This document shows, in pieces, positions 36,078 through 45,719 of a stretch of DNA of 64,000 nt; within the stretch, counting starts at the first letter, position 1; each line of letters opens with the position of its first letter. This DNA comes from Lachnospira multipara ATCC 19207. Its GTDB lineage: Bacteria; Bacillota; Clostridia; Lachnospirales; Lachnospiraceae. Under the pieces are notes generated by a model. That model was not told the DNA's origin. It searched no databases and saw only the letters and a list, made by a program, of their open reading frames with translations. Location of the stretch: the NCBI RefSeq assembly GCF_000424105.1, contig NZ_AUJG01000009.1:1-64000 (forward strand). Direction: 5' to 3'. The position numbers and the translations under genes were made by a program.

Positions 36078-37148
36078 TTAATCGCCATTTTTAAATGCTT
36101 GATAGCAGCTTCCTTCTGAAGAAACCATACAAGCTCCTTGAGGTGTAAGGGGACTACAATACTTTTTAAAGAGTGGGCATTCTTTTGAAGAAATTTTACC
36201 CATTAAAACATCAGAACAGCGACAAGCTTTATTAATCTTATAATCGTCAACTAAGTTAAAGCTACCAGCATCATATTTTAGATATTCATCTTTTAGGTAA
36301 AGGCCGGAATTTTTAATGTTTCCCATACCTCGCCAGATTGCATCTCCCTTTTTAAAATACTTATTGATATTATCCTTTGCCTTAGTGTTACCTTCCTCTA
36401 AAACTACTGATTTGTAGTAGTTACCAACCAATGACTTTCCGGTCTTTATAAAGCTATCTTTATTGATGCAGGTTTTAGTTAAGGCATAAATTCCAACTAA
36501 TAATTCCTTAGGACTAAAGCCAGTTACTGCCATTGGCACCTTGTATTTATTAGATACTTCGTAAAATGCTTTTGTTCCTGTAATTACACTAACATGGCCA
36601 GGTGCTATAAAGCCATCGATTTTAGCATCATTTGCACAAAGAAAATCTATGGCTTCTGGCATTGTTTTAAGTGCCGTTAAGAGCTTAATATTCTTAATAT
36701 CCTCTCTAATTATTGCATCTAAAAGCAAGGTATAGACAGGAATTGTTGTTTCAAAACCCACACAGGCAAATATGTAATTAGTCTCAGGATTTTCTTTTGC
36801 CATAGGAATTATATCCATAGGAGAATAGACGTAGTCTACCTTTAAGCCCTTACCTTTTTCTTCATTTAGACTAGAATTCCTGCCTGGGATTCGCATCATA
36901 TCGCCAAAGCAAACGATATGAGCCCCGGTTTTTCCTAGCTCTATTAATTTATCTACAAAGGCAGAAGGACTTACGCATACTGGGCATCCCGGACCAGAAA
37001 TCAATTTTATCTTTGGAGAGATTATTTTTTTGATTCCTGATTTGGATATAGCTGCTGTATGACTGCCGCAAACCTCCATTAGCCTTAATTCTTTTCCATC
37101 ATAGTTTTGTAAAAATTCGACATATTTTTTAACATCAATTTCAGCCAT
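36078..37148 (-). CDS. hypD: Hydrogenase maturation protein HypD
   Basis: 356 aa. HypD, with HypC, builds the Fe(CN)2CO unit. LMEVCGSHTAAI and SGPGCPVCV carry conserved cysteines, and a C-terminal Cys set (CRCSDVLMG, ECPLFKKYC, CMVSSEGSC) ligates the 4Fe-4S cluster. The start ATG overlaps the hypC stop (TAATG), giving coupled translation. Confidence 0.95.
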   Translation of the reverse strand: MAEIDVKKYVEFLQNYDGKELRLMEVCGSHTAAISKSGIKKIISPKIKLISGPGCPVCVSPSAFVDKLIELGKTGAHIVCFGDMMRIPGRNSSLNEEKGKGLKVDYVYSPMDIIPMAKENPETNYIFACVGFETTIPVYTLLLDAIIREDIKNIKLLTALKTMPEAIDFLCANDAKIDGFIAPGHVSVITGTKAFYEVSNKYKVPMAVTGFSPKELLVGIYALTKTCINKDSFIKTGKSLVGNYYKSVVLEEGNTKAKDNINKYFKKGDAIWRGMGNIKNSGLYLKDEYLKYDAGSFNLVDDYKINKACRCSDVLMGKISSKECPLFKKYCSPLTPQGACMVSSEGSCYQAFKNGD

Positions 37149-37366
37149 TAACTAAGTTCCTCTATTTCTTTGAAAATGTCTAGAATCTCCTCGGCTTCTG
37201 ATTTAGAAACCTTTTGAATTATGCAACCTGCGTGCACTAAAACGTTATCACCAATAGAGACATCTACAAGTCCCGTTGCTGCATTAACTAAGTTGCCGTT
37301 AAAGTCCACAGTTGCTGTATTATTATCATTAATTTGGGTGATCACACCCGGAATTGCAACACACAT
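37148..37366 (-). CDS. hypC: Hydrogenase maturation chaperone HypC
   Basis: 72 aa. It begins MCVAIPG, with Cys2 that binds the iron during assembly and a small beta barrel following. It works with HypD and delivers the cofactor to the EchE large subunit. AGGAGG precedes ATG 37366. It lies between hypF and hypD in the operon. Confidence 0.95.
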   Translation of the reverse strand: MCVAIPGVITQINDNNTATVDFNGNLVNAATGLVDVSIGDNVLVHAGCIIQKVSKSEAEEILDIFKEIEELS

Positions 37367-37390
37367 ATTTCCTCCTATTTTGTAAAAATC

Positions 37391-39781
37391 TTAATTTCCT
37401 AGATAAATCTGGCCAAGGGCAATGCCACCATCACCGCAAGGCACCTTCTCATTTAGGTAAACCTTAAAGTCCTCTTTTTCTAGTCTAGTTACTAGAAGTT
37501 TAAGCAGCAAGCTGTTATTAAAGCAGCCCCCGGATAGGGCGATGTCAGAACAATTTGTTTTATCACGCATGGCAATAGCCACGCTAACTAAGGCCTTTGC
37601 AAGGGAGTTGTGGAATTCAAAAGCAAGCTCATCCACTCTTGCGCCGGCAATATATAATTTGAATAAATCGGACATAAAGCCCTTACTATCCACTAAAATT
37701 TCACCATTGATTTCCTTTACTATTACAGGAATTATGGCTGGATTTAAATTTTCAATTCTCTCAAAATACCTTGTGGCAAGGGCTTCTAGCTTCATTGGTG
37801 CCTCGCCCTCGTAGCTATTTTTCTGGCAAATGTTCATAATCACCGCCGCAATATCAAAGAGCCTTCCAACAGAAGAGGTCTTGTAAGAATTTATGTGCTC
37901 TTTTAGCGCAGCCTTTAAAAGATCAAGGCTTGCGGAGTTGATATATTTTTTAAAGCAAGGATGATTAATCAAAAGCTCTTCATCCACTAGCTTTGCATTA
38001 ATTGCCTGAATCATAGCCACCATGGCAGATTTATCAATATCCACCGTGGCATTGTCAGCTCCAATTAACTCTAAATAGTCAAAATGTCCCAAGCGCCTAA
38101 AATCAGTGTCCTTGCAGTACAAGAACTCGCCACCCCAGATATTTCCATCATTTCCATAGCCCGTGCCATCTAAAACAATGCCAATGCACTCGGATAGTGA
38201 ATGTTCTGCCATAACCGAGGCCTGATGGGCGTGATGATGCTGAATTTCAAGGGCTTTAGTGCCTGCCTCATTTGCCAAAATCTTGGTATCTTTGTTGGAA
38301 TAGTAGCCTGGGTGCCTATCCGCTATGAAACTCTCCGGCTTTAGGTCTAGTAGCTTTGTGAAAATCTTTCTAGCTCTGTCCTTTGCCTTTCTTGCCTCAT
38401 AGTCGTCTAAGTCACCAAAATGGCCACTTAAAGTTACATAGTTTTTTCTTGCTAGAGCAAAGACGGATTTTAAATCTGCCCCTGCTGCGTAGTAATCATT
38501 TTTCAAAAATTTATTTATCTTAATTGGGTCAGGAACATAGCCCCTAGCCCTCCTTATAATCTGCGTTATTTCTCTATTATCAAGCTTTGTGACCTTCACA
38601 ATAGAGTCATCCAATGGATTTATTATCTCTCTTTCATTATATAAGCTTCCGTCGATTTGTCCATTTTTTACAAGATCGAAAATGTCTTTATCCCTTGCAA
38701 TAATAGGCTCTCCCGCAAGATTTCCACTAGTCATAATTAGACATTCAAACTCCTGCATTAGTAAAATCTGCAAAGGATTTGAAGGAAGCATTGCCCCAAG
38801 TCTTATGGCATTGTCATCGATTTCCTCAGATAAGTTGTAGCCAAAACTATCAGTGTCACTGCCAATTTCTTCTCTCTTTCTAACTAGCACAATAGGTCTT
38901 GCATTAGATTCAAGAAGCTCTGCTTCTTTTTCTGATACATAAGCGATTTTCTTTATTGTCTTAACATCAGGAAACATGACTGCAAAGGCCTTTTTCTCAC
39001 GTGCCTTTACTTGGCGCATTTTCCTAATGGCCTTAACATTTTTGGCATCACAAACAAAGTGGTATCCGCCAATATCCTTGACGGCTAGCACTTTTCCTGC
39101 CTTTATTTCTTTAACAGCTTTTGAAAATGCATCTTCCCTTTCAAGTTTATAATCTTCCACTAGGCCATTAATTTCGTTTCGTTTTTTTGCATAAAACTTT
39201 AGAATGGGACCACAGTCATGGCAAGCGATAGTCTGAGCGTAATGTCTTATATTTTCAAAAGTCTTATACTCAGTTTCACAGGCCTCACACATTGGAAAGT
39301 CCTTCATGCTAGTGTTTTCCCTGTCGTAGGGAAGCTCATTAATTATGGTAATTCTTGGACCACAAGCCACGCAACTAATAAAAGGATAGCGATATCTTCT
39401 GTTATTTTTATCAAGAAGTTCGCTCTTGCATTTGTCGCAGGTTGCGTAATCCACGGGGATGAAACGAATGTTATCGTGGATGTTTAGAGAGTTGTTAATA
39501 AAAAAATTACGGGGAGGATTTTCATTGCTAGTTTCTGTGCTAATTAAAATATTGTCGACCCTTGAACCTGGCAAAACTGTGTTATTTTTACATAGCTTTG
39601 AAAGATTTTCTTTAAGGATATCGAGTCCTTTTTTATCATCAAATATTTTAATTAGGACTTGACCACCAATGTTGGATACACTTCCTTTCAGGTTTAGTTT
39701 GTTGCCGAGTTCCTCTACATATGGGCGAAAGCCCACACCTTGTACAAGTCCAGTAACATTTAAGCTATAAAGTGTATGCAT
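37391..39781 (-). CDS. hypF: Carbamoyltransferase HypF
   Basis: 796 aa. An acylphosphatase domain (GLVQGVGFRPYVEELG) is followed by two zinc-finger pairs (CDKCKSEL...CVACGP, CEACETEY...CHDCGP), a Sua5/YrdC-like domain and a Kae1-like domain with the metal motif HHHAHQASVMAEH. It converts carbamoyl phosphate to carbamoyl-AMP and loads HypE for cyanide synthesis. ATG 39781 with GGGGAGG upstream is preferred to the adjacent TTG 39784. It follows echF by 24 bp. Confidence 0.95.
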   Translation of the reverse strand: MHTLYSLNVTGLVQGVGFRPYVEELGNKLNLKGSVSNIGGQVLIKIFDDKKGLDILKENLSKLCKNNTVLPGSRVDNILISTETSNENPPRNFFINNSLNIHDNIRFIPVDYATCDKCKSELLDKNNRRYRYPFISCVACGPRITIINELPYDRENTSMKDFPMCEACETEYKTFENIRHYAQTIACHDCGPILKFYAKKRNEINGLVEDYKLEREDAFSKAVKEIKAGKVLAVKDIGGYHFVCDAKNVKAIRKMRQVKAREKKAFAVMFPDVKTIKKIAYVSEKEAELLESNARPIVLVRKREEIGSDTDSFGYNLSEEIDDNAIRLGAMLPSNPLQILLMQEFECLIMTSGNLAGEPIIARDKDIFDLVKNGQIDGSLYNEREIINPLDDSIVKVTKLDNREITQIIRRARGYVPDPIKINKFLKNDYYAAGADLKSVFALARKNYVTLSGHFGDLDDYEARKAKDRARKIFTKLLDLKPESFIADRHPGYYSNKDTKILANEAGTKALEIQHHHAHQASVMAEHSLSECIGIVLDGTGYGNDGNIWGGEFLYCKDTDFRRLGHFDYLELIGADNATVDIDKSAMVAMIQAINAKLVDEELLINHPCFKKYINSASLDLLKAALKEHINSYKTSSVGRLFDIAAVIMNICQKNSYEGEAPMKLEALATRYFERIENLNPAIIPVIVKEINGEILVDSKGFMSDLFKLYIAGARVDELAFEFHNSLAKALVSVAIAMRDKTNCSDIALSGGCFNNSLLLKLLVTRLEKEDFKVYLNEKVPCGDGGIALGQIYLGN

Positions 39782-39808
39782 CAAATCCCTCCCCGTTTAT
39801 GTTTATGT

Positions 39809-40255
39809 TTATTCCTCTGCCTTAGCTTTTGCTGCGGCTTCGGCTTTCTGTTTTGCTATTTCAGCGGCCTTAGCTGCTGCGGCAGCCTTTGCCTCTGCTT
39901 CTTTTTTAAGCTGTTCCTCGGATTTCTTATAAGTAGCAACGCTCTTTTCAAATTCAGGTGTTTGATAACCTACCACCATTTTTAAACATTTTTTAGGACA
40001 TTTATCTACGCAAAATCCGCAGGCTACACAGTCAAATCTATCAATTGACCAAGTGGCATTAGCTCTGTCTACGGCAAGGGCATTGCTTGGACATGAACGA
40101 ACACACATACCACAAGAAATGCAATTGTCGATGTCGATTTCTACATGGCCTCTACTACCCTCTGGGTACTTAATTTCACTAGCTGGATAGCTAGTTGTTA
40201 CAGGGGGAAGAAATAGATTTTTTAATGCTTGTGTAGCAAATTGTAAAATAGCCAT
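39809..40255 (-). CDS. echF: Ech hydrogenase ferredoxin subunit EchF with Ala/Lys-rich tail
   Basis: 148 aa. Two 4Fe-4S motifs (CISCGMCVRSCP and CVACGFCVDKCP) carry electrons between ferredoxin and EchC. ATG 40255 with AAAGGAG is chosen over longer forms that run back into echE. After about residue 108 the protein continues as a charged alpha-helical tail rich in Lys, Glu and Ala (EEQLKKEAEAKAAAAAKAAE and onwards, about 37 residues). I know of no such tail in the best studied EchF proteins, and its role is unknown. Confidence 0.9.
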   Translation of the reverse strand: MAILQFATQALKNLFLPPVTTSYPASEIKYPEGSRGHVEIDIDNCISCGMCVRSCPSNALAVDRANATWSIDRFDCVACGFCVDKCPKKCLKMVVGYQTPEFEKSVATYKKSEEQLKKEAEAKAAAAAKAAEIAKQKAEAAAKAKAEE

Positions 40256-40352
40256 ATCTACTCCTTTCTGTATTTGTTGTTTCCAGATTTTGTTAAACTG
40301 CCGACCACAGGCCAAGCCTTTCGGCCGGCGATACATTTTCATTATCAAAATC

Positions 40353-41435
40353 TTATCTCTCGGTACAACTAATACATGGATCAATTGTAAGTACAAGTAA
40401 ACCAACATCGGCTAGCTCTGTGTTCTTTAACATCTCGCAAAGGCCTGCAATATTGGCAAATGTAGGAGTTCTTACTCTGATTCTGTCTAGGTATGGAGTG
40501 CCATTTGCCTTGGCATAGTAGAAGGCCTCGCCACGTGGCTGCTCCACTCTCATAATAAACTCGCCGTTAGGATTTCCCTTAACTGGAGTGCTAAGTGTCT
40601 TGTCTGCTGGAAGCTTTGCAATAGCCTGACGAATAATGTCAATTGACTGGTAAAGCTCCTTTAAACGTACATAACATCTAGCATATGAGTCACAATCATT
40701 ACTTGTAATTGGCTCAAAATCTATCTTAGAATATCCTGCATATTCTAGCTTTCTTAAATCTACTGCAAGGCCTGAAGCTCTTGCAAATGGACCAACACAG
40801 CCAAGTTCGTGCACCTTTTCCTTTGAAAGAATGCCCACGCCCTTAAGTCTTGATTCAACTGTGTAATCATAAAAGAAAGTCTTTTCAATAACTTTAAGTT
40901 CCTTTTCAACCTCACTAAGGGTCTCAAGAATTGTTCTTTGCTTATCTTCGTCGATGTCTCTTTTGACACCGCCAATTGTATTTACGGAGAAAATGAGTCT
41001 CGCACCTGCAGTTAATTCATGTAGGTCAAGGACCTTTTCACGAATTCTCCAGCACTGATAGAATAGATTTTCAAAACCAAAAGCATCAGCAAGTAAGCCT
41101 AGCCAAAGGAGATGAGAGTGCATTCTATTAAGCTCTGCCCAGATTGTTCTAAGAAGCTTAGCTCTATCTGGAACCTCCACATCCATGATGTGTTCTATAG
41201 TTTCGCAGTAGCCCATACCATGCTGGAAGCTACAAATACCGCAGGTTCTCTCAACTATATAAGTCATTGTATTATAATCTTTTTTCTTTACTAAGCCTTC
41301 CAAACCTCTATGAATAAAGCCGATTGAAGGAATTGCTTCAATTACTCTCTCATCCTCTACAACTAAGTCTAGGTGAATTGGCTCAGGAAGTACGGGATGC
41401 TGAGGGCCGAAAGGAATAACGCTACGTTTACCCAT
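40353..41435 (-). CDS. echE: Ech hydrogenase NiFe large subunit EchE
   Basis: 360 aa. The NiFe site is bound by RTCGIC (N-terminal CxxC) and DPCISCTER (C-terminal CxxC). The gene stops right at the Arg that would be the cleavage point in hydrogenases with a C-terminal extension, so no endopeptidase is needed. ATG 41435 with AGGAGG upstream is used; it overlaps the last bases of echD. It reduces protons with ferredoxin electrons as part of a membrane complex. Confidence 0.95.
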   Translation of the reverse strand: MGKRSVIPFGPQHPVLPEPIHLDLVVEDERVIEAIPSIGFIHRGLEGLVKKKDYNTMTYIVERTCGICSFQHGMGYCETIEHIMDVEVPDRAKLLRTIWAELNRMHSHLLWLGLLADAFGFENLFYQCWRIREKVLDLHELTAGARLIFSVNTIGGVKRDIDEDKQRTILETLSEVEKELKVIEKTFFYDYTVESRLKGVGILSKEKVHELGCVGPFARASGLAVDLRKLEYAGYSKIDFEPITSNDCDSYARCYVRLKELYQSIDIIRQAIAKLPADKTLSTPVKGNPNGEFIMRVEQPRGEAFYYAKANGTPYLDRIRVRTPTFANIAGLCEMLKNTELADVGLLVLTIDPCISCTER

Positions 41436-41847
41436 TGTTTTCTTCCTCCTTCTTCTCTTCTTGTGGCACACCCAGTGGCGCCTCCACGTTTATTCTATAG
41501 AGCTTATTGTCAAGATCGTTAGTAATTAACTTGATTTTGACACCGAAGATTTCCTTCATTTCATTTTCATAAAAAAGCGCTGCCGGAATAAATTCAGTAA
41601 TGGAGTGAATCTCTTCCTCTGGCGAAATCACAACCCTTAAAGATAGCGCTTCAAGAGTTTCGTAATTTGAAAATGTATATGTTAAATGAAATTTATCTTC
41701 GTAATAGGCTGCGCAGGCTTGGGAAAATCTCAAACCTTCTCGCTTTAATTCTAGACATCTCTCAAGTAAGTCACTTGCTGGAATTTCCTCAATTTTTGAG
41801 AGCTGGCGCACTTTGTCGTTAGTCTTTAATTCAACAGTCTCATCCAT
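41428..41847 (-). CDS. echD: Ech hydrogenase subunit EchD (NuoC-like)
   Basis: 139 aa soluble subunit related to the 30-kDa (NuoC) subunit of complex I. LTYTFSNYETLEALSLRVVIS and the acidic motif FYENEMKEIFGVKI near residue 90-104 are the family marks. Its start overlaps the echC stop (TAATG) and its end overlaps echE. It joins the catalytic EchE/EchC unit. Confidence 0.9.
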   Translation of the reverse strand: MDETVELKTNDKVRQLSKIEEIPASDLLERCLELKREGLRFSQACAAYYEDKFHLTYTFSNYETLEALSLRVVISPEEEIHSITEFIPAALFYENEMKEIFGVKIKLITNDLDNKLYRINVEAPLGVPQEEKKEEENNG

Positions 41848-42296
41848 TATGCAATTCCTCCTTCAAGTTCTCTTTCTAGAGCTTCTGCTCTTTGGTTATA
41901 AATTTCGATGCCTTTTAAAATGCCATCAATAATTGCCTGTGGTCTTGCTGCGCATCCAGGTACATAGACATCCACAGGAATTGTAGTATCTACGCCGCCT
42001 TTGATGTTGTAGCATTCCTTAAATACGCCGCCTGTACAGGCACATACGCCAATAGCAACTACCACCTTTGGGTCTGCCATTTGCTCATATAACTGTTTTA
42101 CTGTGGCTTCGTTTTGTGCATTTACGCCACCTGTTATTACTAAAATGTCTGCCTGAAGTGGATCACCTGTGTTCATAACGCCAAGTCTTTCTGCGTCATA
42201 AACTGGTGTCAAACAGGCTAAAACTTCAATATCACATCCGTTACAGCTAGATCCATCATAGTGGAGAAGCCAAGGTGATTTTAATCCTTTTCCCAT
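41847..42296 (-). CDS. echC: Ech hydrogenase small subunit EchC (NuoB-like)
   Basis: 149 aa small subunit with one 4Fe-4S cluster: SCNGCDIEVLACLTP supplies two Cys, GVCACTGGVF one, and VPGCAARP the fourth. It passes electrons from EchF to the NiFe centre. ATG 42296 follows GGAGG by 5 nt; the form starting at 42308 would overlap the echB stop. Confidence 0.93.
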   Translation of the reverse strand: MGKGLKSPWLLHYDGSSCNGCDIEVLACLTPVYDAERLGVMNTGDPLQADILVITGGVNAQNEATVKQLYEQMADPKVVVAIGVCACTGGVFKECYNIKGGVDTTIPVDVYVPGCAARPQAIIDGILKGIEIYNQRAEALERELEGGIA

Positions 42297-42307
42297 GTCA
42301 ACCTCCA

Positions 42308-43171
42308 TTATTTTATAATCATAAGAATTATTAAGTTAACTCCAGCAGTAAATAAAGTCACTACCCATGTAGTTTTAAGCATTGTCTGCCATTTTACTCT
42401 GGCGGAAGCATTATCAATTAATATTTCAAGAAAATATACTAATAACACTACGACTAAGGCAACAACTATGCTGATTGGATTTTTATTTACAACAAAAAGT
42501 GATACAACTGCCATTAAAAATACATTTTCATACCACTCAGTTACTGTAAATATAGCTAAATTCTTAGTTCCGATATCTGATGTTATACCCTTTACAATCT
42601 CCTGATTTGGATGGTGAGAAGTTGCTAAATCAAATGGTGACTTTCTCATCTTGATTGTAAGGATAAAGACAAAGGCTATGAAAAATCCTGGTAAGTACAT
42701 AATTGCACTATCTGAACTTCTAGCAATGTCTGCTACGTTAAAGCTGCCTGTTGCAAGGTAGAAGCCAACGCAGGCAAATAATACTGCAGGTTCGTAAATC
42801 ATCATGGATAAAAGCTCTCTTTGAGCACCGATTGATGCATATGGAGAACTTGTTACAACGCCTGCAAAATAAAGGAAAGTTGCTGCTGTACTCATTACAA
42901 AGAAGCACATTAAAATGTCAGTTCCTGAAAAGAACATTGCTCCTGTAAGAATCATTAAAACCATGTAAGAAATCAAAAGGAAATTCTGTGATTTTGTTAC
43001 AGCAGTTTCTCTCTTAGTTAACAATTTTGATACATCATAGAAGGGCTGTAAAAGTGGCGGACCAACTCTTCGCTGCATTTTCGCAGATATTTTTCTATCT
43101 AGTCCATCTAGTAAACCGCCAATTAGTGGAGCTAGAAGGATGTAGCATATGGTAAGAATTATTCTAATCAT
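42308..43171 (-). CDS. echB: Ech hydrogenase membrane subunit EchB (NuoH-like)
   Basis: 287 aa with about eight membrane helices and the NuoH marks GGLLDGLDRKISAKMQRRVGPP and KMRKSPFDLATSHHPNQEIVKG, which line the interface with the catalytic subunits. It couples electron flow to ion pumping. AGGTG precedes ATG 43171, and its first codon overlaps the echA stop. Confidence 0.93.
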   Translation of the reverse strand: MIRIILTICYILLAPLIGGLLDGLDRKISAKMQRRVGPPLLQPFYDVSKLLTKRETAVTKSQNFLLISYMVLMILTGAMFFSGTDILMCFFVMSTAATFLYFAGVVTSSPYASIGAQRELLSMMIYEPAVLFACVGFYLATGSFNVADIARSSDSAIMYLPGFFIAFVFILTIKMRKSPFDLATSHHPNQEIVKGITSDIGTKNLAIFTVTEWYENVFLMAVVSLFVVNKNPISIVVALVVVLLVYFLEILIDNASARVKWQTMLKTTWVVTLFTAGVNLIILMIIK

Positions 43172-45096
43172 AAGAACACACCTCCTATTATTCTACACAT
43201 CATTACAACTATTACTGCTAGAGTAAAAATCTGTGATGGAATCATAAGTTTTCTTGAACCGATAATCTTATGGAAATAGAAATTAGACAACCAAAGGGTC
43301 TTTTCATTTCCTAAAGAATCTGTAAAGGCTCTGTTGTCCCCTGTGTTCACACCATTCATATAAGATAACTTAAGATCTTGCTTTTGCTGCTTACTACTTA
43401 GGTAAGCAAGGAATGGCACTGCAAATACAACAACGATTATTATTATCAAAGTAAATAAAACCTGATTTGACAATACATTTTCAGATTTACCAAACATCTC
43501 ATTAACCAATGGATTCACAAAGGTTTCTGATACTAGTGGGAATAGGGCACATAGTGCAATCATAAGGATTGCGTGTATAGTAAGGGAAATCATTTCATTT
43601 TTCTTAGTCTTATCTTTAACAGGATTACCGTTTAGATGACTATGACTAATGATTTTGCCCATCCACTTTGTCCAATAAAAGGAAGTTGTTGCAGATCCAA
43701 AAATTATAAAGAATACTAAAACAATATTTCTTACGTCTACCGAAGCCTTTAGTGCTGCCCACTTGGAAATTAACATACCAAAAGGAGCAAGGAACATACC
43801 AGCAATACCAATAAACATAAAGATTGCTAGTTTTGGTAGCATGTAAAGAAGACCATGCATATCTTCTACGTCTCTTGAACCAAGAGCATTTTCTGTTGCA
43901 CCAATGTCCTGGAAAAGAAGAGATTTTGAAATTGCGTGGAACATCATTAAAAATATTGCTGCCCAAACTGTCTCAGATGTACCAACACCAGCACAGGCCA
44001 CCATAAGACCTAGGTTAGATATTGTTGAGAAAGCAAGAACTTTCTTTCCATCTGATTGAGCAATTGCCATGAAGGAGGTTATTAAAAATGTAAAACCACC
44101 TACGAAGGCTATCATTTCTCCTGTTAGTGTTCCTGACATAGCAGGAGCTAATCTTAGTAAAACATAGATTCCAGCTTTTACCATTGTTGCTGAATGTAGA
44201 AGAGCTGAGCTTGGTGTTGGAGCTACCATAGCACCAATAAGCCAAGTTGAGAATGGTAACTGAGCTGCTTTTGTCAAAGCTGCAAAAGATATTAAAGCAA
44301 CGCAAATTACAGCACACTTTGACTGAATAGTACCCATGGATACTAAGACATGAAGATCAACATTTTCATAAGTATATCCATAGTAAACGATTGCGATTGC
44401 AAGAGCGCATCCGCCTAAAAGGTTCATCCATAATGCTCTAAAGGAGTTATTAACAGCTTCTTCTTCTCTTGTGTAGCCAATAAGAAGGAATGAGCAAATA
44501 CTTGTCATTTCCCAGAAGAAGTCAATCCAGAGTAGGTTTTCTGATAGGACAAATCCAAACATTGCTCCAAGGAATAAGAATAGTAGAGCAAAGAAGTAAT
44601 ATCTTCTATCAGTAACGTTACTGTGGTGTGCGCTGTGGTGGTATCCATGCATATATCCCACTGCATAGACTACAATTAAGCTTCCTATAATTCCAACGAT
44701 TATACACATTAAAATTGAGAGATAATCGATGTAAATGTGACCAACAACTTCGCGTGTTTCAGGTCCGAAGATCTCGTAATAGGCTATAAGAGCTGTTGGA
44801 CAGATTGATAACAAACTTACCCAGGCCTTTTTATACTTAAAAGACAGATAAGTCACAACGCCCATTAGTACTATTTCAGCCGCTAATATAATGTGATCAA
44901 CTAACTCAGTGTTATAGTAAAGAGTGATTGTTTCCATCCCTTTGCTAATCCATTGACATACTAGAACCCCAACAGAAACCATAATGACAACAGCTGATAA
45001 ATAAGCTATAGCATTTCTGATTTTGTTAATTCTAGTACAGTACATTATTATGGCTATAACTAATGGAAAAATAATTAAGAATGGTATTATCGCCAT
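43168..45096 (-). CDS. echA: Ech hydrogenase ion-pump subunit EchA (NuoL/MrpA-like)
   Basis: 642 aa antiporter-like subunit with 14-16 helices. [36 protein letters not shown] region carries the conserved Lys and His residues of the proton channel (KAAQLPFS and HSATMVKAG). ATG 45096 after GGGGGTG is taken; GTG 45102 is also possible. It is first of the operon echABCDEF-hypFCDE; the gap to hypA holds the divergent promoters. Confidence 0.93.
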   Translation of the reverse strand: [642 protein letters not shown]

Positions 45097-45313
45097 AAGC
45101 ACCCCCGTAAAATTATTTGACTTAATTTGTTATTTTATTTAGAAATGTTTTCTGTTAAGAATACATTTTTTTATAAGTCAATTCACATTACATTATATTA
45201 TTTTTAGTGTTTGAATTCAATTATTTTTGAAAATAACTGACTTGTCATGACTGGTCTTATAGCAGGAAATTTTATATAATTTGGATAGTTTTTTTTAAGG
45301 GGGAAATGTAGCT

Positions 45314-45658
45314 ATGCATGAAATGAGTTACTGTGTAAGAATTGTTGACGAAGCTATTAAAGCTTGTAAGGAGAATTCTTTAGAAAATGTATCAAGTGTT
45401 TATGTGGAAGTCGGCAGAATGACAGCTTGTGTAAACGAGCTTTTGATAAAGGCCTTTGATAAGGCAAAGAAAGATACTATTTTGGAAAATGCAAATCTTG
45501 TCATAACTAATCAAGATGTTGTGGCTTTTTGTGAGATCTGTAATAAAGAATTTAAACCTAGCATAGAAAATAACTACCTCTGCCCTATATGTAAGGGAGT
45601 TCAAAGTCGTATTGTTAAGGGTAGAGATTGCATTATTACTAGGATTGAAGGGGAGTAA
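45314..45658 (+). CDS. hypA: Nickel insertion protein HypA
   Basis: 114 aa. MHEMSYCVRIV gives His2 for nickel binding and CEIC...CPIC (residues 76-94) the structural zinc site. It inserts nickel into EchE, normally with the GTPase HypB, which is not encoded in this window. AGGGGG precedes ATG 45314. It is transcribed divergently from echA, so it is regulated from the shared 211-bp gap, where TATAAT stands at 45275-45280. Confidence 0.92.
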   Translation: MHEMSYCVRIVDEAIKACKENSLENVSSVYVEVGRMTACVNELLIKAFDKAKKDTILENANLVITNQDVVAFCEICNKEFKPSIENNYLCPICKGVQSRIVKGRDCIITRIEGE

Positions 45659-45667
45659 AGATAAATA

Positions 45668-45689
45668 TAGCCAGCCAAAAGGCTGGCTA
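45668..45689. terminator. Hairpin after hypA
   Basis: TAGCCAGCC and GGCTGGCTA surround an AAAA loop. No T tract follows directly, so it is a weak terminator candidate between convergent genes. Confidence 0.45.
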
Positions 45690-45719
45690 GTGGAGTTGTA
45701 ATGTTCTATGTTCTTTTGT

